Assembly: GCA_039821605.1 (NCBI GenBank)
Contig: JBCBNV010000006.1
Coordinates: 220,311 to 284,310 of the forward strand
DNA from: CALBPI01 sp039821605
GTDB taxonomy: Bacteria; Pseudomonadota; Gammaproteobacteria; Steroidobacterales; Woeseiaceae
DNA length: 64,000 bases
Direction: 5' to 3'
The notes under the pieces were generated by a model. It was not told the origin of the DNA and did no database searches. It saw nothing but the letters and a program-made list of their open reading frames with translations. A program made the translations under genes and the position numbers. Position 1 is the first letter of the stretch. Each line of letters begins with the position of its first letter. Below, in pieces: positions 1 to 8,114 of the stretch.

Positions 1-612
1 GATCAGGATGTGCTCGCGGCTGGTTACGGGGTCCGCGTCGATGCCCAGCAGCGCCAGGATGCTCGTCGCCGTGACCTGGACGCGTTCGCGGTAGAGGTCA
101 CGATCATCGGCAAGCGCCGCGCCGGGTGCATCGAACGAGCGCAGCACCGATACGGGCAGTCCGGCATCGGAGCCCGGCGTGTAGATCGCGGTGTCGACCT
201 TGGCGCGAAACGTTTTGACGCGCTTGGCGTCCTGGCCCCACTGGCCGATGCCCTTTTCCCAGAGTCCCGCCTGTCCGGCGGCGAACTGCGCCACAGTCTC
301 GCCGCGGTTGGCGGCCGCCTGCGGGTCGACCCAGGGCTCGAAGTCTTCGCCGCGGAACTGCGGGAAGGTCAGCAAGAGGTTTCCGAGGTCGCCTTTGGGG
401 TCGATCGCGATGACGGGCACGTTGTCCATCGCCGCCTCTTCGATCATGCCGATGCCAAGACCCGTTTTGCCGCTGCCTGTCATGCCGATGATGACCGCGT
501 GGGTGTTGAGGTCCTTGGAGTCGTAAAGCACGAGCTCGTCGGTCAGCTTGTCGTTGTCACCGTCGATGCGTTTGCCGAGGTAAAACGCGCCGAGTTTCTC
601 GAAGGTCCCCAT
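1..612 (-). CDS. ATP-binding protein with HerA/DUF87-type P-loop, N-terminal part only
   Basis: The gene runs off the left edge, so only the first 204 residues are present. A Walker A motif (GMTGSGKT, residues 43-50) is followed by IAIDPKGDLGN near residue 70, the arrangement of DUF87/HerA-like ATPases that move DNA or other polymers. The start is the ATG at 610-612, just after an upstream stretch with no coding signal. The missing remainder would hold the Walker B and C-terminal parts. The substrate cannot be told from this fragment, and HerA-like is a fold-level assignment only. Confidence 0.7.
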   Translation of the reverse strand, partial: MGTFEKLGAFYLGKRIDGDNDKLTDELVLYDSKDLNTHAVIIGMTGSGKTGLGIGMIEEAAMDNVPVIAIDPKGDLGNLLLTFPQFRGEDFEPWVDPQAAANRGETVAQFAAGQAGLWEKGIGQWGQDAKRVKTFRAKVDTAIYTPGSDAGLPVSVLRSFDAPGAALADDRDLYRERVQVTATSILALLGIDADPVTSREHILI

Positions 613-710
613 CTGTCTCGTTCCCCACCTGCGAATCCCGGGGGAGTGTAGCAACTTGGCTGCGAACGGGCGCACGGTGTCGGGCTACCACCATCTGGTA
701 CGCTCGGCGC

Positions 711-1562
711 ATGGAAGCCAATGCCACGCCCATCAAGATCGGCTGGACGGTGTTTGCGGTTGCCGTAACGGCGCTGGCGCTGTCCGGCGTTGCCGACTCG
801 CTGGGTCAGGAATTTGCAGCCACCGCACTCGAACGGGCTTTCCTGACCTGGGCCGTCGCGCGCGGCCTCAACGCGGTGATCTCCGTGGCCCAGGGCACCG
901 AAGTCGCGCTCGAACCCGGTGGTGTGGGTGTCAACCTGACCGTGGGCGAGGTGCTCGATCCCGTCAACGATCTCATCGAGCGCTTCTCATCGGTCATGCT
1001 CGTCGCGACAAGCGCCATTGGGCTGCAGAACGTGTTGCTGCGCATTACGGGCAATGCAGGCTTCAGCATTCTCCTTGGGCTGGCCGCATTCGCCGCGCTG
1101 CTCGTGATCTGGGTGCCGTCGTTGGCAGGACGCGAGCGCTTGCGCGCATTCGTACTGCGCTTCCTGCTCATCACGTTCTTGCTGCGCCTGGCCGTGCCGT
1201 TTCTGGTGATCGGCTCAAGTCTCGTATTCGACCACTTCCTGGCCGCCGAGCAGCAAGCGGCGACGGCCGCACTGCGTGACACGACGACGGATATCGAGGA
1301 AATGACGTCGGACACGCCCGAGGCGAATGACCCGGATCGGGGCATGTTGCAACGCTTTACGGATATGGTCGGCAACTCACTGTCGTCGCTCAACGTGAAG
1401 GAGCGCCTCGCCAATCTTCAGGAACGCGCCTCGATGACCACGAGCCACGTCGTCGATCTCATCGTGATCTTCATGCTGCAGACCATCGCGCTGCCGCTGA
1501 TGTTCCTTTGGTTGCTGCTCGAAGCCGGCAAGGCGCTCGCCAAGCGCGCGACGCACTGGTAG
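711..1562 (+). CDS. Multi-pass membrane protein of unknown function
   Basis: A 283-residue protein with hydrophobic segments near residues 10-28, 95-112, 118-136, 147-170 and 255-275. The soluble loop at about 178-250 is acidic and then helical, and the C-terminus is short and basic. I recognise no catalytic motif or named family. It stands alone on the plus strand between a divergent ATPase gene and a convergent DUF1415 gene, whose stop lies 3 nt beyond its own. Codon use looks like that of its neighbours, and no frameshift is apparent. A channel-like or envelope role is possible but unsupported. Confidence 0.7.
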   Translation: MEANATPIKIGWTVFAVAVTALALSGVADSLGQEFAATALERAFLTWAVARGLNAVISVAQGTEVALEPGGVGVNLTVGEVLDPVNDLIERFSSVMLVATSAIGLQNVLLRITGNAGFSILLGLAAFAALLVIWVPSLAGRERLRAFVLRFLLITFLLRLAVPFLVIGSSLVFDHFLAAEQQAATAALRDTTTDIEEMTSDTPEANDPDRGMLQRFTDMVGNSLSSLNVKERLANLQERASMTTSHVVDLIVIFMLQTIALPLMFLWLLLEAGKALAKRATHW

Positions 1563-1565
1563 GTT

Positions 1566-2102
1566 CTATTCCCCGAACAGTGCCCGCCAGCGCTCGGGCG
1601 TCATGCTGCGCAGCAGACGCGCGTTGCGCGCCGGTATCGCGTCACTGTTTGCGTGGTCGGCGACCGCCCGGGCCACACTCGCCTCGCGCAACAAATGCAG
1701 TGTGGGGTACGGCGCCCGATTGGTGGCATTGGCGGGATCGTCGGGTTCGGCTTCCGCGAACACATAGTCAGGGTGAAAACTCGCGAGCTGGATGACGCCC
1801 GTGAGACCCCGCGCCTCGATGAGCGCCTCTGCGATGTCGAGGTAGTCGTTGAAGGCGTCGAAGTCCCCGAGCAGGTGCTCGACGACCACAAGCGTGGTTT
1901 CGAGATCGTCTGCCGGGGCAGACGCCAGCCGCTGCAGTGCGTGGTCAAGATCCGCCGTCAGCGTGTCCGCGTCCCCGGCGTCGCTCACGAGGATCTCGAG
2001 GCTGCCCTGGGAAAGGACCGGCGCGGCGAACGGGCACAGCCCGAGGCCGACCACCACGCGCGCCAGCCATTGCTCGGTGCGGTCGGTCGCCGTATAGCTC
2101 AC
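1566..2102 (-). CDS. DUF1415 family protein
   Basis: A 178-residue protein matching DUF1415, a small family of unknown function that is common in Proteobacteria. The conserved features are the opening W-ARVVVGLGLCPFA and the block APYPTLHLLREASV near residues 131-144. The chosen start is the GTG at 2100-2102, directly after the stop of the M2 peptidase gene (gap of 7 nt). The reading frame stays open further upstream only as a shadow of that gene. Tight spacing suggests cotranscription with the peptidase. The biochemical role is unknown. Confidence 0.85.
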   Translation of the reverse strand: MSYTATDRTEQWLARVVVGLGLCPFAAPVLSQGSLEILVSDAGDADTLTADLDHALQRLASAPADDLETTLVVVEHLLGDFDAFNDYLDIAEALIEARGLTGVIQLASFHPDYVFAEAEPDDPANATNRAPYPTLHLLREASVARAVADHANSDAIPARNARLLRSMTPERWRALFGE

Positions 2103-2109
2103 CGAACCG

Positions 2110-3930
2110 CTACCAGCCGCAGGCTTGGCCTTCGTTCTGCGTCTCCAGCCAGCCCAACAGCGGGCTGAAGTATTCGACGAGCGCAGAAGCGTCCATCTCG
2201 CGCGTGCCCGTCGCCGCCTCGAGCGCGTCCTGCCAGGGCTGACTCGAGCCGAGCTCGAGCATGGCCCAGAGCTTCTCGCCCGCCGCCTCGGAGCCGTAGA
2301 TCGAGCACTCGTGCAGCGGGCCCTCGAATCCCGCCGCGTCGCAGAGGGCGCGCTGGAACTGGAATTGCAGGATGTGCGCCAGGAAGTAGCGGGTGTAGGG
2401 CGTGTTGGCCGGGATGTGGTATTTGGCACCCGGGTCGAAGTCACGCTCGCTGCGCGCCACGGGTGCCGCCACGCCCTGGTAGCGCGTGCGCAGATCCCAC
2501 CATGCTGCGTTGTAGTTGTCGGGCGCGATCTCGCCCGCAAACACACGCCAGCGCCACTCGTCGATGAGTTTTCCGAACGGCAGGAACGCGATCTTGTCGA
2601 GCGCCATCTGCATTTGCGTGTTGATGAGCGCTTCATCGCTTTCGCCGATCGCATCGACCAGACCGAGTCCGGCCAGGAACTCGGGCGTGAGCGACAGCGT
2701 GATCGTGTCGCCGATGCCTTCATGGAATCCATCGTGCGCGCCGTCCTGGAACAGCGTTGGCTGGTCCTTGTAGGCGAGAAAGTAATAGATGTGTCCGAGC
2801 TCGTGGTAGATCGTTGCGAGCATCTCGCCCGTTTGCTCGATGCACATCTTGATGCGTGGGTCGTTACCGCCTTCGAGCGGCCACGCGCTGGCGTGGCACA
2901 CGACGTTGCGGTCGCGGGGCTGGGTCAGCTGCGACAGCGCCCAGAATGAATCGGGCAGCTCGGGCATGCCCAGCGAGACGAAGAAGTCCTCCCCGAGTTC
3001 GACCATCTGCACCGCCGTGTAGTCCTGCGCCTCCAGCGCGGCCGTGATGTCCGGTGACTCGACTTCCGGGTACGGGGCCACGAGGTCGTAGATGTTGCCC
3101 CAACCTTGCGACCACATGTTGCCGAGCAAGTGCGCAGGAATCGGACCGTCGAGCGGCACGCTTTCCTCGCCGTAGGTCTCGGCAAGCTCTCGCCGCACAT
3201 AGCAGTGCAGCGCTTCGTACAGCGGCTCGACCTGTCCCCAGAGCCGCGCGGACTCTGCGTCAAATTCGGCCGCGGTCATGTCGTAGCCCGACTGCCACAT
3301 CTCGGCGAGATTCACGTAGCCCAGTTCCTGGGCGCCCGCGTTGGTCAGCTCGACGAACCGGGCGTAGTCGTCACGCATGGGCGGCGCAACGGTGCGCCAG
3401 CCCAGCCACGCGTCGAGCTGTTCCTCGTAGTCGCGACTCGTGGCCATCACGGTCACGAGGTCACCGAGCGTGCGGCACTCCCCCTCCGCGGGGCAGTAGC
3501 GACCGGCACCGTAGAGACCTTCCATTCGCGTCGTGATTTCGGCGAGCTCGCGGCGGGCCGCGTCGTTGTCGGGCGCGGGTTGGGCCGTGCCGAGCTTGAG
3601 CTGGCGTAGCGCCCGCGCCGACGCGGGGTCGATGGCGTCGAGGTCGTATCGCCCGGATTCGGCGACGGCGCGGGACAGGAAGGCGGCGTTGCGCTCCTGC
3701 GCGCGTGCGGCCAGTCGCGCCGAGTCCTTGTTGATGTAGGTCGACTGCACCCAGGCAGCCGAGCCGGATTCTTCAGCCAGCTCGGAAAGCTCCGCGTTGA
3801 CGCGTGCCACAAAGTCGGCCGCGCTTTCAGCTGGCGCCTCGGGCGCGTATGGGGTGACGGATGGACCGACAGTCGCGCACGCCGTGAGCAGGCTCGCGAG
3901 ACCGAGGCATCCGAGGACGCGCACTTGCAT
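2110..3930 (-). CDS. M2 family (ACE-like) zinc metallopeptidase, lipoprotein
   Basis: A 606-residue relative of angiotensin-converting enzyme. The zinc site is complete: HELGH at 376-380 and the third ligand Glu404 in GFHEGIGD. These sit in the family context YKDQPTLF...GAHDGFHE. Residues 1-18 form a lipoprotein signal with lipobox LTAC (Cys18), so the enzyme is probably anchored in the envelope. M2 enzymes are peptidyl-dipeptidases that release dipeptides from the C-terminus of peptides. The POT peptide symporter gene lies 20 nt upstream on the same strand, so a periplasmic digestion and uptake unit is a reasonable inference. Confidence 0.92.
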   Translation of the reverse strand: MQVRVLGCLGLASLLTACATVGPSVTPYAPEAPAESAADFVARVNAELSELAEESGSAAWVQSTYINKDSARLAARAQERNAAFLSRAVAESGRYDLDAIDPASARALRQLKLGTAQPAPDNDAARRELAEITTRMEGLYGAGRYCPAEGECRTLGDLVTVMATSRDYEEQLDAWLGWRTVAPPMRDDYARFVELTNAGAQELGYVNLAEMWQSGYDMTAAEFDAESARLWGQVEPLYEALHCYVRRELAETYGEESVPLDGPIPAHLLGNMWSQGWGNIYDLVAPYPEVESPDITAALEAQDYTAVQMVELGEDFFVSLGMPELPDSFWALSQLTQPRDRNVVCHASAWPLEGGNDPRIKMCIEQTGEMLATIYHELGHIYYFLAYKDQPTLFQDGAHDGFHEGIGDTITLSLTPEFLAGLGLVDAIGESDEALINTQMQMALDKIAFLPFGKLIDEWRWRVFAGEIAPDNYNAAWWDLRTRYQGVAAPVARSERDFDPGAKYHIPANTPYTRYFLAHILQFQFQRALCDAAGFEGPLHECSIYGSEAAGEKLWAMLELGSSQPWQDALEAATGTREMDASALVEYFSPLLGWLETQNEGQACGW

Positions 3931-3950
3931 GGTTCGGGCCCCCTCGCGGC

Positions 3951-5453
3951 TTACTTGACGTCGCCCATGAGTTTTCTCACGGGCCTCGTCAGCAAGAGCA
4001 TCAGGACGCCAATGCCGGCATAGGTCAACACAAGCTGCATGTACTGGTCGGGCATGGCCGCGACATTCTCCGCGTCGAACTCACCCGCGATCAGGCCCGA
4101 GATGAGACTGCCCAGCGACGTCGCCAGGAACCAGATACCCATCATCTGACCCACGTAGCGCTTCGGTGCCAGTTTCGTCGTGGCCGACAGCCCGACGGGC
4201 GACAGCGTCAGCTCGCCGAACGTGTGCAGCAAGTAGGTCAGCGCCAGCCAGGTCGGCATCACCTGGTCACCAGCGGCGACGTACACCGCGGCACCCGCCA
4301 TGACGACGAAGCCGAGCGAGATGAACAGAATGCCAATGGCGAACTTCAGCGGTGTCGACGGCTCGAGGTTGCGCTTGCCGAGCATGACCCAGAAGGCCGC
4401 GAAGAACGGCGCGAAGATGATGATGAAAATGGAGTTCAGCGACTGGAAGAACGCTGCCGGGATTTCGAAGCTCCCGATCACGCGGTCCGTGTATCGCTGC
4501 GCGAACAGGTTGAATGAAGAGCCGGCCTGCTCGAAGCCGCTCCAGAAGGTCGCGCAGCCCACGAAGAGCACCATGATCACGATCATCTTGTTCTTCTCGT
4601 CACGGTTCAGCCCGCCCAGCATGAACATCGCGGCAAAGTAGGCCACAGCGACGCCAATGATCACGTAGGTCATCACTTGTGCCAGTGATCGGGCATCGAT
4701 GGTGAGCGCGCCTGTCAACGCGGCGCCGACGACTACGGCCAGTGCCGCGACAGCGAAGCCCACGCCGAACCAGCCACGCTTGATCGACGCAGCGTGTTCC
4801 GGGTTGCCGCTGTCGAGTGTGGCCGTCTTCCCCGCGTCGCCCAGGTAGTTGGAAGTCGCCAGGTACTGAATCAGCCCGAGCAACATGAGGACGCCGGCAG
4901 CACCGAAACCGTAGTGCCAGCCGTACACCGCCGCGAGCCAGCCGCAGAGAATGGGCCCAAGCCAGCCGCCGAGATTGATGCCCATGTAGAAGATCGTAAA
5001 CCCGGCGTCGCGACGCGGGTCTTTTGGGGGGTACAGCTCGCCGACGATGGCGGAGATGTTCGGCTTGAGTAGGCCGGTTCCGAGAACCACGAGTACGAGG
5101 CCCAGGAAGAAGGTCTGGACACCCGGCACCGCAAGCACGAAGTGGCCGAACATAATAATAATGCCGCCGACCAGCACCGCGCGCTGGGCGCCCATGAGTC
5201 GGTCGGCGATCCAGCCGCCCGGCAGCGCAATCAGATAAACCGAAGACAAATACAGGCCGTAAATGGCGTTCGCGGTCGCATCTGTGAAGCCCAGTCCGCC
5301 ATCGACGACCTGCGTCGTCATAAACAGAACCAGCAGCGCGCGCATGCCGTAAAAACTGAAACGCTCCCACATTTCGGTGAAAAACAGGGTAGCCAGCCCA
5401 CGTGGGTGCCCCAGAATCTGGCGCTCTGAGGGCGCACTGATGGTTTCAGACAT
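3951..5453 (-). CDS. POT/PTR2 family proton-coupled peptide symporter
   Basis: A 500-residue inner-membrane transporter of the MFS/POT family. The N-terminal helix carries the family signature FFTEMWERFSFYGMRALL, containing the ExxERFxYYG-type proton-coupling motif. About 12-14 hydrophobic segments follow. POT carriers import di- and tripeptides with protons. The gene is first in a unit with the M2 peptidase and DUF1415 genes downstream. The start is the ATG at 5451-5453. Substrate range (dipeptide only or broader) cannot be told from the sequence. Confidence 0.92.
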   Translation of the reverse strand: MSETISAPSERQILGHPRGLATLFFTEMWERFSFYGMRALLVLFMTTQVVDGGLGFTDATANAIYGLYLSSVYLIALPGGWIADRLMGAQRAVLVGGIIIMFGHFVLAVPGVQTFFLGLVLVVLGTGLLKPNISAIVGELYPPKDPRRDAGFTIFYMGINLGGWLGPILCGWLAAVYGWHYGFGAAGVLMLLGLIQYLATSNYLGDAGKTATLDSGNPEHAASIKRGWFGVGFAVAALAVVVGAALTGALTIDARSLAQVMTYVIIGVAVAYFAAMFMLGGLNRDEKNKMIVIMVLFVGCATFWSGFEQAGSSFNLFAQRYTDRVIGSFEIPAAFFQSLNSIFIIIFAPFFAAFWVMLGKRNLEPSTPLKFAIGILFISLGFVVMAGAAVYVAAGDQVMPTWLALTYLLHTFGELTLSPVGLSATTKLAPKRYVGQMMGIWFLATSLGSLISGLIAGEFDAENVAAMPDQYMQLVLTYAGIGVLMLLLTRPVRKLMGDVK

Positions 5454-5599
5454 TACTATCCCCGCGAAAAACTTTGCGAAGGATTCAGCAGAATGTATTG
5501 TGAGTCAAACGCGGGTGGCTGTGCTGTCCACTGCGTCTTCCGGCGCATCGCACCATCCGCCAGTCGGCTTCGGCCGGCTTGTCACGCAGGAGAAACGCT

Positions 5600-5848
5600 A
5601 TGCGTCATCCCATTCGTACGCTGACGCTCGCAGCCGCAACGGGTCTTATCGCCGTTGGCTGCGCCACGCCCATCGGCACGCAGCCCTTGCCCGAGTCTGA
5701 AACTGCCGCGGAAAGCCAGCCCACCACGGGCACGCGCGTTGCAGGCGGCAACCAGGCTCGCCGGGTCACCGTCTACAGGAAAGAAGACATCGACCGCAGC
5801 GGCGCTACGTCGGTCGGTGAACTGCTGAAGGGCGCGGGCCGCCGTTGA
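5600..5848 (+). CDS. Small lipoprotein with TonB-plug-like C-terminal motif
   Basis: An 82-residue protein. Residues 1-21 are a lipoprotein signal ending in AVGC (Cys21). A low-complexity linker rich in E, T and S follows, then a C-terminus reading VTVYRKEDIDRSGATSVGEL. That segment resembles the opening strand and helix of the plug domain of TonB-dependent receptors, but no barrel follows: the protein stops 11 residues later. The start was chosen at ATG 5600 because of GGAG 8 nt upstream. A start at 5579 would add seven residues ahead of the signal. Function is unknown. Confidence 0.75.
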   Translation: MRHPIRTLTLAAATGLIAVGCATPIGTQPLPESETAAESQPTTGTRVAGGNQARRVTVYRKEDIDRSGATSVGELLKGAGRR

Positions 5849-5856
5849 TCGGCCCA

Positions 5857-5877
5857 GGCGTCTCTGACCGAGACGCC
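5857..5877. terminator. Hairpin between convergent genes
   Basis: A perfect 8-bp inverted repeat (GGCGTCTC, loop TGACC, GAGACGCC) lies exactly in the 44-nt gap between the small lipoprotein gene and the end of tatC. It has no T-run on either strand, so it is terminator-like by position and stem only. Confidence 0.4.
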
Positions 5878-5892
5878 GGCATCTGAACACAG

Positions 5893-6666
5893 TCAGCTGG
5901 CGCTTGCGTCGGCCGAAGACGCCCGCTCACGTCCGACCATCGTGCGCGACATGATGATCCCGAGTTCGAACAGCACGTACACCGGTACCGCCAGCAGCGT
6001 CTGGCTAATCACATCGGGCGGCGTCAGGAACATCCCCACGACGAAACAGCCGAGGAACACGTAAGGCCGCGCCTTGCCGAGTTTCTCCGGCGTTGTGATG
6101 CGCGCCCAGACGAGCAGCACGGTTGCGATGGGTACCTCGAACGCAATGCCGAACGCGAAGAAAAGCGCGAGCACAAAGTCGAGGTAGGCCGTTATATCGG
6201 TCATCACGTCAACGCCCTGCGGTGAGACCTGGTTGAAGAACGCGAACATGAGCGGGAACACGACGTAGTACGCAAACAGGATGCCGAGGTAGAAGAGCAA
6301 GATGCTGCTGCCGAGCATCGGCAGTGCGAAGCGCTTTTCCTTCTTGTAGAGACCCGGCGCGACGAATGCCCAGACCTGGTAGAGCACAACGGGCATCGCG
6401 ATGAACAACGCAATGAAGAACGCGAGCTTGAACGGGGTCAGGAACGGCGATGCCACCTGCGTGGCGATCATGGTGTTGCCCTCGGGCAGGGCGTTGGTCA
6501 ACGGTTGCGAGACGATCGCGAACAGCGTCTTCGCAAACGGCACGAGGCAGATGAACACCACGATGACGGCAGCAAAGGCGCGCAGCATGCGCGAGCGCAG
6601 CTCAAGCAGGTGTGAGAGCAGGCTCGATTCCTCGAGTGCCTCTTTGTCCTTGGTGGTGTCCGTCAT
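5893..6666 (-). CDS. tatC: Sec-independent protein translocase TatC
   Basis: A 257-residue core subunit of the twin-arginine translocase, which together with TatB recognises RR-signal peptides of folded exported proteins. The N-terminus carries the conserved SHLLELRSRM motif and six hydrophobic segments follow. The start is the ATG at 6664-6666, overlapping the tatB stop by 4 nt (ATGA). The frame is open further upstream but reads into the tatB shadow. It is the last gene of tatABC. Confidence 0.96.
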   Translation of the reverse strand: MTDTTKDKEALEESSLLSHLLELRSRMLRAFAAVIVVFICLVPFAKTLFAIVSQPLTNALPEGNTMIATQVASPFLTPFKLAFFIALFIAMPVVLYQVWAFVAPGLYKKEKRFALPMLGSSILLFYLGILFAYYVVFPLMFAFFNQVSPQGVDVMTDITAYLDFVLALFFAFGIAFEVPIATVLLVWARITTPEKLGKARPYVFLGCFVVGMFLTPPDVISQTLLAVPVYVLFELGIIMSRTMVGRERASSADASAS

Positions 6667-7172
6667 GACGATTTGGCGGTGCTGGTCGGGCGTGACTCGC
6701 TGGCGGCGACTTCGGGGACGTAGTCGTCGTCTTCCTCTTCCCACTCGACCTCACGGTGGTCCATGCCCTCGTCGTCGGGGTCCGTCGTGACGACATCTTC
6801 GTGGTGCGAGGTGTCGAGTTCGGGCTCGGCGTCCGATTCGGGCGCGTCGGCGTCCGCCTGGGAGGCCTCCGCTTCAGGCGCTTTGGCCTGACTGCCCGGC
6901 GCCCTCTCGACATCGTCGGCAACGGCCTTCAGGTCTTTCTCGATGTCGTCGATGCCGAGTTGCTCGCGCAGGTCGACGCGCGCGGGCAGTGATTCGCGAA
7001 TGCGCTTGAGCTCCAGCTCGTCCTCGAGCTGGGTCTGCAGATTGCTGCTCATTCGTCGCGCATAGCCGACGAACTGACCGATCTTCTTCGCAACGGCGGC
7101 CATGCGCTCGGGGCCGAGCACAATGAGGCCGATGACAAACAGCAGCAAGAATTCTGGCAGGCTCGCGTCCAT
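6663..7172 (-). CDS. tatB: Sec-independent protein translocase TatB
   Basis: A 169-residue protein with one N-terminal membrane helix (about residues 5-20), the LGPERM hinge, an amphipathic helix and a long acidic, disordered tail rich in D, E, S and A. TatB forms the substrate receptor with TatC. It lies 27 nt downstream of tatA and overlaps tatC by 4 nt. Its tail is long and strongly acidic, as in several high-GC proteobacterial homologues. Confidence 0.94.
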   Translation of the reverse strand: MDASLPEFLLLFVIGLIVLGPERMAAVAKKIGQFVGYARRMSSNLQTQLEDELELKRIRESLPARVDLREQLGIDDIEKDLKAVADDVERAPGSQAKAPEAEASQADADAPESDAEPELDTSHHEDVVTTDPDDEGMDHREVEWEEEDDDYVPEVAASESRPTSTAKSS

Positions 7173-7199
7173 AGCGTTCCCCGGGGCAAGTTGCCCGGG

Positions 7200-7442
7200 T
7201 TACTTCTGCTCGTTCGCTTCCTGCTTGGTGCCGGGCGTCGACTCGAAGGTTGCGTCTTCGGTCTCGGTGATTTGTGGCTTCTCGTCCGCCTTCTGCTCAC
7301 CTTCACCGACGGCGCTCTTGAAGCCCTTGATGGCTGAACCGAGGTCCGAGCCAATGTTCTTGAAACGCTTGGTGCCGAAGATCGCCAGCACGATGGCCAG
7401 GATGATCAACAGCTGCCAGATACTGATTCCGCCAAAACCCAT
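7200..7442 (-). CDS. tatA: Sec-independent protein translocase TatA
   Basis: An 80-residue protein. A single membrane helix (about residues 7-21) is followed by the FGTKRFKNIG hinge and an amphipathic helix ending near residue 45, then a polar tail. TatA oligomerises to form the translocation path for folded proteins. It is the first gene of tatABC. The start at ATG 7440-7442 gives the standard MGFGGISIWQ beginning. Confidence 0.95.
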   Translation of the reverse strand: MGFGGISIWQLLIILAIVLAIFGTKRFKNIGSDLGSAIKGFKSAVGEGEQKADEKPQITETEDATFESTPGTKQEANEQK

Positions 7443-7561
7443 GGTTAACCTCTACTCGCGCCCAAGGCGCAGACACATCGCGCAATAATACGCCAGTTCA
7501 TCTGACAGTTTGGTTGCCGAAGTCTCAGAAAATGATGAAAAAAGCGGCGGCCAGGCCCGGG

Positions 7562-8002
7562 CTAGCGCGTGGACAGCCAGAACGTCACGGGGCCGTCATT
7601 GGTTAATTGGACCTTCATGTCGGCCCCGAATTCCCCGGTTTCAAGGGGTACGCCCAGATCGCCGACGGCGCCACAGAAGACCTCGAACAGCCGCTGGCCC
7701 TCGTCGGGTGCTGCGGCGCGGCCGAACGAGGGGCGGCGACCGCGGCCGGTGTCGGCGGCAAGCGTGAACTGCGGTACCGCGAGCATGGCCCCGCCTGTAT
7801 CGACGAGCGAGCGGTTCATGCGGTCCTCTTCGTCGGGAAACACTCGGTAGGTCGCGAGCCGTTCGGCCAGCCGCGTCGCATCGCTGTCGATGTCACCCTG
7901 GACCACGCCCACGAGCACGAGCAGGCCCGCGTCGATGCGGCCGATGCAGGTGCCGTCGACATGCACGGCGGCGTCCGTCACACGTTGCAGGAGTCCGATC
8001 AA
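7562..8002 (-). CDS. dtd: D-aminoacyl-tRNA deacylase
   Basis: A 146-residue protein of standard length for Dtd, which hydrolyses D-amino acids mischarged on tRNA. It retains the active-site block VPQFTLAAD around residues 75-83 and the C-terminal GPVT motif in NDGPVTFWL, which makes the cross-subunit Gly-cisPro contact region. It lies 119 nt upstream of tatA on the same strand and may be cotranscribed with tatABC. Confidence 0.95.
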   Translation of the reverse strand: MIGLLQRVTDAAVHVDGTCIGRIDAGLLVLVGVVQGDIDSDATRLAERLATYRVFPDEEDRMNRSLVDTGGAMLAVPQFTLAADTGRGRRPSFGRAAAPDEGQRLFEVFCGAVGDLGVPLETGEFGADMKVQLTNDGPVTFWLSTR

Positions 8003-8114
8003 GTCAGGTGGGCCTTTGCGGGGTGTGGCGCGAGTCTAACCCAGTGCCACGCCAGGCTGCGCGCGGCATGAGCGCTGTGAAATAATCCGGCCATTACTCG
8101 CGGGGGAAATTGCT

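Noticed and set aside
2103..2732. N-terminal extension of the DUF1415 frame
   Set aside because: The extra residues are Arg/Ser-rich and overlap the peptidase gene. The family begins at the GTG at 2102.
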